64,000 nt of DNA from Roseomonas sp. GTDB taxonomy: Bacteria; Pseudomonadota; Alphaproteobacteria; Acetobacterales; Acetobacteraceae. This document shows, in pieces, positions 9,962 through 17,234 of the stretch (the stretch's first letter is position 1; each line of letters starts with the position of its first letter). The translations under genes were made by a program, and so were the position numbers. The DNA lies in the NCBI GenBank assembly GCA_020249145.1, contig JADCGF010000001.1, positions 310,001-374,000 on the forward strand, in the 5' to 3' direction. The notes under the pieces are model-generated. The model saw only the letters and a program-made list of their open reading frames with translations. It did no database searches and had not been told where the DNA came from.

Positions 9962-10010
9962 GCGGCTGATTCATGGCTCCGGCGATACCGCCTCCGCCGA
10001 TCAGACGCGA
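9962..10010 (+). repeat. Dispersed repeat, copy 1
   Basis: This 49-base stretch between pgk and the flavin monooxygenase matches bases 61163-61211 at 39 of 49 positions by hand alignment without gaps. Both copies are bounded by CTGAT and ATCAG as an imperfect inverted repeat around a GC-rich core. Both lie in an intergenic space just upstream of a plus-strand gene. It could be a REP-like palindromic element or a mobile miniature element; the family is not recognised. Confidence 0.6.
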
Positions 10011-10070
10011 GCAGGTTGACGCTGCCTGCCAAGGTGCAAAACTCACCCTGAAAATGGGTGGGAACAGACC

Positions 10071-11426
10071 ATGCGGCAAATGCATCTTGTCGGCTTTATG
10101 CAGGCGCAGAATTGCACCAATTACGCCAGTTCCTGGCGGCACCCGCTTTCGCGCACGGATTTTCTGACCGCCGATTTCTACCAGGAAATTGCCCGCATCC
10201 TGGAAGCCGGGAAATTTGACCTCGGCTTTTTCGATGATCGGCTTTCCATGCCGGACCGCTATGGCAATGACCATCATCATACGGTGGAACATGGTATTCG
10301 CTGCGTGAAGCTTGATCCCATCGTGACACTGACCATGATGGCGGCGGTTACCTCCCGCCTCGGCCTCGGCTCCACCGCTTCCACCACCTATTACGAGCCC
10401 TTCCACGTCGCGCGCACCATGCAGACGCTTGATCTCATGAGTGCGGGGCGCGCGGCCTGGAATGTGGTGACATCACTGAACGACGGCGAAGCGGCCAATA
10501 TGGGCCATGATGAGATGATGGAGCATGACCGGCGCTATGACCGCGCTGATGAATTCGTTGAAATCGTGCTGGGCCATTGGGATGCCTGGGACCCGGATGC
10601 GCTGATTGTGGACAAGGCGTCTGGCCGATTTGCCGATGGCGATAAGGTGCGGCGGCTTGATTATCGCGGGCAATTCCTGAAATCACGCGGTCCCTTCACC
10701 GTGCCGCGCAGCCCGCAAGGCCGCCCAGTGGTGATCCAGGCCGGCAGCAGCGGGCGCGGCAAGCGTTTTTCCGCGCGCTGGGCGGAGCTTGTCTTCGTCG
10801 CCTATCATGATGTCGCTTCTGGCGCGAAGGATTATGCCGAATTCAAACATATGATTGCGGAAGCCGGGCGCAACCCGGATCATGTGAAGGTGGCGACGCT
10901 GATCTCCCCCATCTGCGCCGCGACCAAGACGGAGGCCGAAGACAAGGCGGCGCTGATCGCAAGCCTGCCACTGGAAATTGATGCGCTCTCCTTGCTGTCA
11001 GAAGCGCTGAACTTCGACTTCGCCACCAAGGGCATGGATGAGGCCTTCAGCGATGAGGAAATGGCCAGCATGCAGGGCCTGCAAGCCATTCGTGACCGCG
11101 TTGTCCGCAATACCGGTAAGAAGAACCCAACCGTGCGCGAATTCATCACCGGCAGCGGTCGCGGCCGGCCCAATATGAACATGGTCGGCGGGCCCAAGGA
11201 AATTGCCGATAAGATGGAAGAATGGTTCACCAAGCCCGCTTGCGATGGCTTTGTGGTGGCGGCGACCTATGTACCGGATGGCTACCGCGATTTCGTGACC
11301 CATGTGGTGCCGGAATTGCAGCGCCGCGGCCTGTTCCGCAAGGAGTATACTGGGCCGACATTGCGCGACCATTTGGGCCTCGCGAAATCCACCATTGGCG
11401 ATTGGCGGCCCAAGGCAACTCAGTGA
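10071..11426 (+). CDS. LLM-class flavin-dependent monooxygenase (NtaA/SnaA/DszA type)
   Basis: The 451-residue product fits the bacterial luciferase-like superfamily of FMNH2-dependent monooxygenases. Diagnostic pieces are the N-terminal barrel strand MHLVGFMQ, DLGFFDDRLSM, the GLGSTASTTYYEPFHVAR segment and SAGRAAWNVVTS, all typical of the NtaA/SnaA/DszA (nitrilotriacetate, pristinamycin, dibenzothiophene) subgroup. It needs a separate flavin reductase, which is not adjacent. The substrate is unknown. Its last 7 bases overlap the 3' end of the convergent methyltransferase gene. Confidence 0.88.
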   Translation: MRQMHLVGFMQAQNCTNYASSWRHPLSRTDFLTADFYQEIARILEAGKFDLGFFDDRLSMPDRYGNDHHHTVEHGIRCVKLDPIVTLTMMAAVTSRLGLGSTASTTYYEPFHVARTMQTLDLMSAGRAAWNVVTSLNDGEAANMGHDEMMEHDRRYDRADEFVEIVLGHWDAWDPDALIVDKASGRFADGDKVRRLDYRGQFLKSRGPFTVPRSPQGRPVVIQAGSSGRGKRFSARWAELVFVAYHDVASGAKDYAEFKHMIAEAGRNPDHVKVATLISPICAATKTEAEDKAALIASLPLEIDALSLLSEALNFDFATKGMDEAFSDEEMASMQGLQAIRDRVVRNTGKKNPTVREFITGSGRGRPNMNMVGGPKEIADKMEEWFTKPACDGFVVAATYVPDGYRDFVTHVVPELQRRGLFRKEYTGPTLRDHLGLAKSTIGDWRPKATQ

Positions 11427-12448
11427 GCGTTCCCCCGATTTACGCGCGCCTTGCCGCCATCGGTTGGCAGCGGTTCGCCGTCAACGCCATTCCACAACAA
11501 GCCCGGTCGCGGAACACGATAATGGCTAGAGTCATCCCCGGGCTTGGCCTGCACTTTAGCTGGGCCATTATTCAACGGCGGAAACCGAGACAAAGCCCCA
11601 GCGAGGTATTCCTCCATGATTTCAATGCATACCCAGCGGCGACTGAGCCTCTCCGCAACTTCGCCAGTAACGCAACTGCCGCCAAAGGGATCAACGACGA
11701 GATCGCCTTTATCCGTGAGCATACGGATAAAGTATTCGGGCAGCTCCGCCGGATATCGTGCAGGGTGATGTGGGAGACCATTGTCTTGGCAATAACGCTG
11801 GTAAGCCCCATTGCTTTCAGTGTTCGGCAGGGCGATGAGGTTCGGCGGAATTGCGGCGCCATTATTGATCGAAAACTTGTCGCTGATGTCGTGGCCTGAC
11901 GGTCGCTTCTTCGCCTTGTAGCCCTTTACCAAAAGCTCCTGCATGCTAGGGCTGTAGGGCTGTAGTACGCGTCTGTTGCTTGCCTTCGGCCAAGGGGTCT
12001 TAGATAACCACCAAACTGTGTTAATTGCATCCTTCACGCGCAAGCGCCGCACGGTCACCCATTCGGCCGGAGTGGGTAGCTTCGAGGGATTCCACCAGTA
12101 GAAGTCCTGCGCAAGATGAAAACCGTATTCTTCGCACAACATGATTAGGAGTTTGAAATGATAGAGGCTTCGCGTCGGCTGTCCTTGCTCCCACGCACCA
12201 CCAATATCGATGACAAGACTGCCCGAATCCTTCAGGACACGATTCAGTTGAGCGGCAAAAGGACGAAACCAGTCAAGATATTCGTCGGCGGCGACATTTC
12301 CATATTCTTTCTTGCGCACCAAACCAAATGGCGGACTGGTCATCACCAAATCGATCGAACTGGCGCCAATTTTCCGCAACCATGCGAGAGAATCACCATG
12401 CATGATTCGGCCGAGACTGGTTTGGTGATAGCGACGTGTCTGCGTCAT
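11420..12448 (-). CDS. Site-specific DNA methyltransferase, M.PvuII-like (probably N4-cytosine)
   Basis: The 342-residue protein has catalytic motif IV TSPPF (37-41) before the SAM-binding motif DPFGGSCVTG (253-262), the beta-class order. SPP[FY] is typical of N4-cytosine enzymes. From memory, long stretches (YGN...EY.DWF, FYWWNPSKLP, KDAINTVWW, RPSGHDI, IPPNL, HPARYPAELPEYF) parallel M.PvuII, which methylates CAGCTG. It is the last gene of a three-gene minus-strand operon, its start overlapping the endonuclease stop by 4 bases. It should protect the host from the adjacent endonuclease. The recognition site is inferred only. Confidence 0.88.
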   Translation of the reverse strand: MTQTRRYHQTSLGRIMHGDSLAWLRKIGASSIDLVMTSPPFGLVRKKEYGNVAADEYLDWFRPFAAQLNRVLKDSGSLVIDIGGAWEQGQPTRSLYHFKLLIMLCEEYGFHLAQDFYWWNPSKLPTPAEWVTVRRLRVKDAINTVWWLSKTPWPKASNRRVLQPYSPSMQELLVKGYKAKKRPSGHDISDKFSINNGAAIPPNLIALPNTESNGAYQRYCQDNGLPHHPARYPAELPEYFIRMLTDKGDLVVDPFGGSCVTGEVAERLSRRWVCIEIMEEYLAGALSRFPPLNNGPAKVQAKPGDDSSHYRVPRPGLLWNGVDGEPLPTDGGKARVNRGNAH

Positions 12449-13881
12449 CGGTCGAGGTCCAGCTTCTTGAGTTCCATCGCCATGCGCGCTTCCCGATGAA
12501 AAACATCCACGATTTGGCTTGCGCTCTCCGTAATTCGGCGCAAATCGCTCCCGTCGAGCATAACAATCGCAAGGTTGGAATCACGCATAATTTTGTTTGC
12601 GTAGCGGCGCGCTTCTCCGCCAATTTCACCCGTAGTGACGATGACAATTGCGCTGCTTTTGATGAAGGCAGTGAGCCCAACTTCCTTGGCCACATCGTCG
12701 AGAGAAACGCGGGCGGTGTTCTTGCACTGCACCTGCCAACGGGAATAAACTAAACGTGCCGATTGAAAGATGAGATCAACCTCTGCTCCGCCTGTAGCAG
12801 AGGCCCGAAGCCTGGTTGCCATATAGTCCATGTCGAGAAAACGCATTAACTTGAAAGCTAACGCTTCCAGAGCCAAGCCGCTGATATGGCGATCCTCAGA
12901 GCCAAGCTCGGTTAAAATTTCGGAAAGCGGCTTGCGTAACAGGGCTAGTAACTTTGGGTCGGTCTGTTGGCGTAACTGATTGAACAGTGGCTCGATTAGC
13001 TCCGCTGTGACCTTTGCTGTAGGCGTAACCATAAATGGCTTTGCTCCGCGCCCATCAGTGGTTTTGGTGGCCAGAATGTAACCAGCGTTTTCAAGGGCTG
13101 TGAGCACAAGCTTCGGCAAACTCTTCTCAGGAAACCGCACACCGTAGTTCGCCTCGGCCAATCGTACAATTTCGTTCGCAGGCTGCGGCTCGCTGCTGCC
13201 GGTATTCGCGAGTGCGCGCAGAAAGGCCTTCTGCTCAACGGTTAAGCCCGCGAGTTCACGGTAAAGTTCTGGATTGGCACCAAGGACCTCCTGAAGACGA
13301 ATTTCATCAATCTGCCAACGCGACCCAATAAAGATACCGGCCTTCCCCAGCCATAGCCGCATCATACTCGGGTGCTTGCCGCCGCTGGGATAAGCTATAC
13401 CCCGCTCGGCTAGCGCGCGGCGCAACGACGTCAGATCAACATCTTCGCCCGCCGCCGACATATCGCGGATGCATTGGACTAATGCCATACCATGCAAATT
13501 CAACAAAATATACTTAGCGAGGGTGTCGAACATGTCTCTAGGAGCCGCTCGGCGATCGAATAGAGTTTTTCCGAAGGTAGTGAAATGGGCTCCCTCATCA
13601 ATGATACCATAGGCACGCAAACCGAGGCGGCAGTTCATTGCTAGGGTTCTGCGATTCTTTTCAGCCTTCGCAGGGTCGGAGGTCGCGGACCCATGCTCAG
13701 CGAAGTAGGTAGCTTGGATGGCGGCCTGTAACGCTCGCTGGTCCCCGTTATGTCGGTCCACAAGTTCCAGCACGTGTGCGAGATCAATCTGCGATGGCGA
13801 AAATTCGCTCCCAAAGGGCAGTAGGGCGCGCATTCGCGAATTGGGCTCATCGGGAAAAGGCAAGGTAGAGGTATCACTCAC
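12445..13881 (-). CDS. Restriction endonuclease with Mrr-like PD-(D/E)xK domain
   Basis: The 478-residue protein has a long helical N-terminal part (about residues 1-320) with segments resembling winged-helix DNA-binding modules, then a C-terminal nuclease domain. In the latter, E339, D369 (GGAEVD) and Q385-C-K387 in WQVQCKNT form the Mrr-type active-site pattern, followed by the IVIVTTGEIGGEARRYA strand and helix typical of Mrr_cat. It overlaps the methyltransferase downstream and the small regulator upstream by 4 bases each, so the three are one operon. Codons are less GC-biased than in neighbouring core genes. Cleavage specificity is not readable. Confidence 0.85.
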   Translation of the reverse strand: MSDTSTLPFPDEPNSRMRALLPFGSEFSPSQIDLAHVLELVDRHNGDQRALQAAIQATYFAEHGSATSDPAKAEKNRRTLAMNCRLGLRAYGIIDEGAHFTTFGKTLFDRRAAPRDMFDTLAKYILLNLHGMALVQCIRDMSAAGEDVDLTSLRRALAERGIAYPSGGKHPSMMRLWLGKAGIFIGSRWQIDEIRLQEVLGANPELYRELAGLTVEQKAFLRALANTGSSEPQPANEIVRLAEANYGVRFPEKSLPKLVLTALENAGYILATKTTDGRGAKPFMVTPTAKVTAELIEPLFNQLRQQTDPKLLALLRKPLSEILTELGSEDRHISGLALEALAFKLMRFLDMDYMATRLRASATGGAEVDLIFQSARLVYSRWQVQCKNTARVSLDDVAKEVGLTAFIKSSAIVIVTTGEIGGEARRYANKIMRDSNLAIVMLDGSDLRRITESASQIVDVFHREARMAMELKKLDLDR

Positions 13882-14102
13882 GAGGCAGTTCCTCGTTCAG
13901 TGAGGGGCCGCGGTAAAAGAGGTAGAGGCGGGTTTTCAGTCGCTTCACGCTCCTGCCGGATCAGGTCTTGAACCGCACAACGGACAAGCCATGCAATCGA
14001 GACATCGCGCCGCGCTGCCAGTGTGACTAGTTGCGCATACTCCGACGCGCCAAAGCTGACGGAGATACGCGCTTCCTTACGATTTCCTCGGGGTCTAGCC
14101 AT
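13878..14102 (-). CDS. Small ribbon-helix-helix protein, likely regulator of the R-M operon
   Basis: The 74-residue basic protein has the ribbon-helix-helix pattern: a strand ARISVSF (11-17), a helix from about 19 to 31, a turn DVS, and a second helix (about 35-50) ending in LIRQ. Such dimers bind short inverted repeats. It is the first gene of the operon and its stop overlaps the endonuclease start by 4 bases. It takes the place where classical systems carry a helix-turn-helix controller (C) protein. A perfect 5-base inverted repeat lies just upstream of its start, so autoregulation is plausible. An antitoxin-like role is the alternative. Confidence 0.7.
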   Translation of the reverse strand: MARPRGNRKEARISVSFGASEYAQLVTLAARRDVSIAWLVRCAVQDLIRQEREATENPPLPLLPRPLTERGTAS

Positions 14103-14106
14103 AGAA

Positions 14107-14121
14107 GGTGTTTATTACACC
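14107..14121 (-). promoter_or_regulatory. Candidate operator: palindrome upstream of the R-M operon
   Basis: Read on the minus strand the sequence is GGTGT-AATAA-ACACC, a perfect 5+5 inverted repeat with an AT-rich centre. It ends 4 bases before the ATG of the ribbon-helix-helix gene and could overlap a -10 element or the ribosome site. Position and symmetry suit binding by the adjacent RHH protein. No convincing -35 box is visible, so promoter placement is uncertain. Confidence 0.45.
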
Positions 14122-14306
14122 ACTTTACTTCAGTCGAGGGAAAATTTTGAGATCAGCAAGCTGGCTGCTTCTGCCCCACTTTAAAGCTTCGAGTCTGCAG
14201 CGGCTTGCTGCCCCGGATTGTAGCACAGTTGATTTTCGCCGCGCGGCTGCGCCATCCTGCATCAAAGGCGGGCATAGCCCCGCCAGAACGATAGAAAGGA
14301 ACCACC

Positions 14307-15389
14307 ATGCGCGCTGCCATTTTCCGCCAAGGAAGTTTTGTGCTGGGCGATGTGCCGGACCCGCAGCTCCAGCCCGGCCAGGTGTTGGTGCGCACCAAGG
14401 CCTGCGGTATTTGCGGCACGGATTTGCATGCGGCGCGCTTCACAAAGGAATTCGTCTCCCTCTCGCAGCGCAGTGGGGGGCGTTGGACCATGGATACCGA
14501 ACGCGATGTGGTCTTTGGCCATGAATTCATGGGCGAGGTTGTGGCGAATGGCCCAGGCACGGAAGGCAAGTTCAAGCCGGGGCAATTGGTCACCTCCATG
14601 CCGCTTACCATCGCGGAGAATACCGTGCTTGGCCTTGGTTATAACCCGGATGTCGCCGGCGGCTTTGCCGAATATATGCCGCTCGCGGAACGCATGCTGC
14701 TGCCGCTGCCAAAAACGATGGAACCCGACCACGCGGCGCTGACCGAACCCATGGCGATTGGCCTTCATGCGGTGGAATATTTCGGCGTGAATAATGCCGA
14801 AGTGCCGCTGGTGATTGGCTGCGGCCCGATCGGGCTGGCCACCATCGCGGCACTCAAGCTGCACGGCCATGCGCCGATCATTGCGGCGGATTTCTCGGCA
14901 GGGCGCCGGGCTCTCGCGAAGAAAATGGGCGCGGATATCATGATAGACCCGGCCGTTGAATCCCCCTACCAGGCCTTGGAACGCGCCATCACGCCGGATG
15001 GCCATGATGCCAGCCGCTACGCAGCACTTTTCGGCCTTGGCCCCAAGCGCCGCCCCGCCCTGCTATTCGAATGCGTGGGTATCCCAGGCGTGCTGGCCGC
15101 CATGATGGAAGGCGCGCCGACTGGGGCGCGCATCATCGTGGTTGGTGTCTGCATGGAACCCGATGGGATCGAGCCGTTTTTTGGCATTGTAAAGCAGTTA
15201 TCCATGCAATTTGTCCTGGGCTATAGCGCGCAGGAATTCGCCGCCACCCTTGGCCATATCGGCGCTGGCCGTCTGGATGTGCGGCCGCTGATCACCGGGC
15301 GGATCGGCCTGGCTGAGGTCGGGCAAGCCTTCCAGGATTTGGCCAGCCCCGAAACGCATGCGAAGATTTTGGTGGAGCCGTGGCGCTGA
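14307..15389 (+). CDS. Zinc-dependent medium-chain alcohol dehydrogenase-like protein
   Basis: The 360-residue enzyme has the catalytic-zinc motif ACGICGTDLH and the GHEFMGEV segment, then a Rossmann NAD(P) domain beginning VIGCGPIGL. These are marks of the threonine dehydrogenase/sorbitol dehydrogenase side of the MDR superfamily. The four closely spaced structural-zinc cysteines usually found after the GHE motif are absent. The ATG at 14307 is preceded by AAAGGAA. It stands alone on its strand, so its substrate cannot be inferred from neighbours. Confidence 0.85.
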   Translation: MRAAIFRQGSFVLGDVPDPQLQPGQVLVRTKACGICGTDLHAARFTKEFVSLSQRSGGRWTMDTERDVVFGHEFMGEVVANGPGTEGKFKPGQLVTSMPLTIAENTVLGLGYNPDVAGGFAEYMPLAERMLLPLPKTMEPDHAALTEPMAIGLHAVEYFGVNNAEVPLVIGCGPIGLATIAALKLHGHAPIIAADFSAGRRALAKKMGADIMIDPAVESPYQALERAITPDGHDASRYAALFGLGPKRRPALLFECVGIPGVLAAMMEGAPTGARIIVVGVCMEPDGIEPFFGIVKQLSMQFVLGYSAQEFAATLGHIGAGRLDVRPLITGRIGLAEVGQAFQDLASPETHAKILVEPWR

Positions 15390-15443
15390 AGGCAAGGTCC
15401 GTTAGCTATCCGGTCCTCTGATGTGAGCAGACACTACTGCGAG

Positions 15444-15764
15444 TCACTTTCCTTTGTTAAAAAAAGGAAAGAGTATTTTCTCGTAGTCCCGGCTCAGAGC
15501 CGCTAGCATGCTGAAAGCGAAAAGCTGTAAAAGATACCTTCTAACTTCTCCTCGACCGCCTCCCTCAAGATCAACGCCTAAGTCAATCAGCGTCGTAAGG
15601 TAAAAGGCACTTTCCAAGAACAGTATAAGCAGAGCTGTAGCGCCGGCGGTCCAACCATATATAGCAGTTACGATTTCCCATCGGCGGGAGCCGTGAGAAC
15701 TGCCAAAAAGGTTTCCTACAAGCATAACTATTGCAGGAATAATCTGTTCTAGAATGAAATCCAT
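15444..15764 (-). CDS. Small predicted membrane protein, unknown function
   Basis: The 106-residue product has two or three hydrophobic segments (about residues 5-20, 36-60 and 77-93) separated by a charged loop with GGGRGEVRR. The ATG at 15764 is preceded on the minus strand by TGAGGAG at good spacing, which supports a real gene. I do not recognise the family. Base composition is clearly more AT-rich than in the flanking dehydrogenases. A 9-base perfect stem (15447-15471) covers its last codons, between two convergent genes. Confidence 0.6.
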   Translation of the reverse strand: MDFILEQIIPAIVMLVGNLFGSSHGSRRWEIVTAIYGWTAGATALLILFLESAFYLTTLIDLGVDLEGGGRGEVRRYLLQLFAFSMLAALSRDYEKILFPFFNKGK

Positions 15765-15940
15765 AACCGGGCTCCTCAGGGTATCTCCAAAAAAATCGCT
15801 GGAGCATTCTCACAACCTTCACTTTGTATCGCAACATGGCACGCTTACGTTTAGCTGTATTTCACGTTGTCCCAAGATGAGCTAGAAATTCATTATGGCG
15901 CTTGGCCGTTATCGTGCAACGTCTTTAAGGATGCGGCCTG

Positions 15941-17107
15941 ATGCCCGATCTTTTCTCGCCCTTCACGCTCAAGGATGTCACGCTGCGCAATCGGCTCGTG
16001 ATGTCGCCGATGACCATGTATCGCGCGACCGATGGCAACATGAGCGACTTCCATCTGATGCTGCTGGGCTCTCGCGCCGCTGGCGGTTTCGGCCTGGTCT
16101 TTCCGGAACAATTGGCCATCACGCCGGATGGCCGCACCGGCACAAGCTGTGCGGGCATTTATGATGATGATCAGATCGAAGGCCTGTCCCGTATAACTTC
16201 CATGATCAAGGATATGGGCGCGGTGGCGGCGGCGCAGCTTGGCCATACCGGGCGCAAGGGCAGTGAGAAAAAACCCTGGCATGGCAAGCAACAATTGCCC
16301 GCGGATCATCCGGATGGCTGGCAGGTGCGCGCCCCATCACCCATTGCCTATGGCGGGCGCTATATCTACCCGGTGCATGAACTCAGCATCGCGGAAATCA
16401 AGGCTTTGCATCAAAGCTATGCCGATGCCGCGCGCCGCGCCTTGGCTGCGGGGTTTGAATGGCTGGAACTGCATTTTGCCCATGGCTATCTGGGGGCGAG
16501 TTTCCTCTCCCCCATCGCCAATCAACGCAGCGATGCCTATGGCGGCTGCCTGGAAAACCGGATGCGTTTTCACCTGGAAGCGATTGATGCGGTGCGCGCT
16601 GTTTGGCTGGAACGACTGCCGCTGACGATGCGGCTTGGCTGCGATGATTTCAATGAAGCCGGCACGCAATTCGAAGATGCGATCATCGCGGTTGCCGCCA
16701 TGAAGCGCCATGGTTTGGATTTTGCCGATCTCAGCCTTGGCATGAATACGGATGAAACCCAGAACCTGCCCTATACGGAACCAGGCTTCATGGTGGGGCG
16801 CGCCAATCGTATTCGTCAGGAAGTGGGCATCCCTGTCGGCGTCAGTTGGAATCTGGGCATCCCCGCCATTGCCGATAGCGTCATCCGTCAGGAATTGGTT
16901 GATCTGGTTTTTCTGGGTCGGCCTGCCTTGGCCAATCCGCATTGGCCCTTATGGGCGGCAAGGGAATTGGCCCATCAGGACCCCTTTGCGCTGCTGCCGG
17001 AAGATTGGTCCTGGTGGCTGCGCAACCGGCCTGGTTCGCCCAATTCTCATGGCTTGCCGGCCCCCTCCGCCGCGCCAGTAGCCGTGCCGAAATTCGCCCA
17101 AGCATGA
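15941..17107 (+). CDS. NADH:flavin oxidoreductase, old yellow enzyme family
   Basis: The 388-residue product is an FMN-binding TIM barrel. It shows the family start LFSPFTLKDVTLRNRLVMSP, the flavin-contacting QLGHTGRKG, and the signature HFAHGYLGASFLSPIANQ followed by SDAYGG-LENR. These resemble the YqjM/xenobiotic reductase branch, which reduces activated alkenes using NAD(P)H. The physiological substrate is unknown. It starts at an ATG 11 codons into a frame-open region and stands alone before cydD. Confidence 0.92.
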   Translation: MPDLFSPFTLKDVTLRNRLVMSPMTMYRATDGNMSDFHLMLLGSRAAGGFGLVFPEQLAITPDGRTGTSCAGIYDDDQIEGLSRITSMIKDMGAVAAAQLGHTGRKGSEKKPWHGKQQLPADHPDGWQVRAPSPIAYGGRYIYPVHELSIAEIKALHQSYADAARRALAAGFEWLELHFAHGYLGASFLSPIANQRSDAYGGCLENRMRFHLEAIDAVRAVWLERLPLTMRLGCDDFNEAGTQFEDAIIAVAAMKRHGLDFADLSLGMNTDETQNLPYTEPGFMVGRANRIRQEVGIPVGVSWNLGIPAIADSVIRQELVDLVFLGRPALANPHWPLWAARELAHQDPFALLPEDWSWWLRNRPGSPNSHGLPAPSAAPVAVPKFAQA

Positions 17108-17234
17108 CTTTTTGCCTGGAACTATCAAGAAAAATCAGTAACTTAACCTCATATCAGCCTAAGCCAGCCAAGCCTGCTCATGACCGCAAAAGCTTAGCTG
17201 TATCTGTCAATCAAATCGGTCTAGTCTGACTGTC

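Noticed and set aside
8556..10406. A 616-codon open frame on the minus strand opposite gap, pgk and the monooxygenase start
   Set aside because: It is antisense to three convincing genes and has low-complexity composition typical of shadow frames.
15447..15471. CTTTCCTTT / AAAGGAAAG stem considered as a terminator
   Set aside because: It lies inside the last codons of the small membrane protein gene and has no T tract after either arm, so terminator function is not supported.
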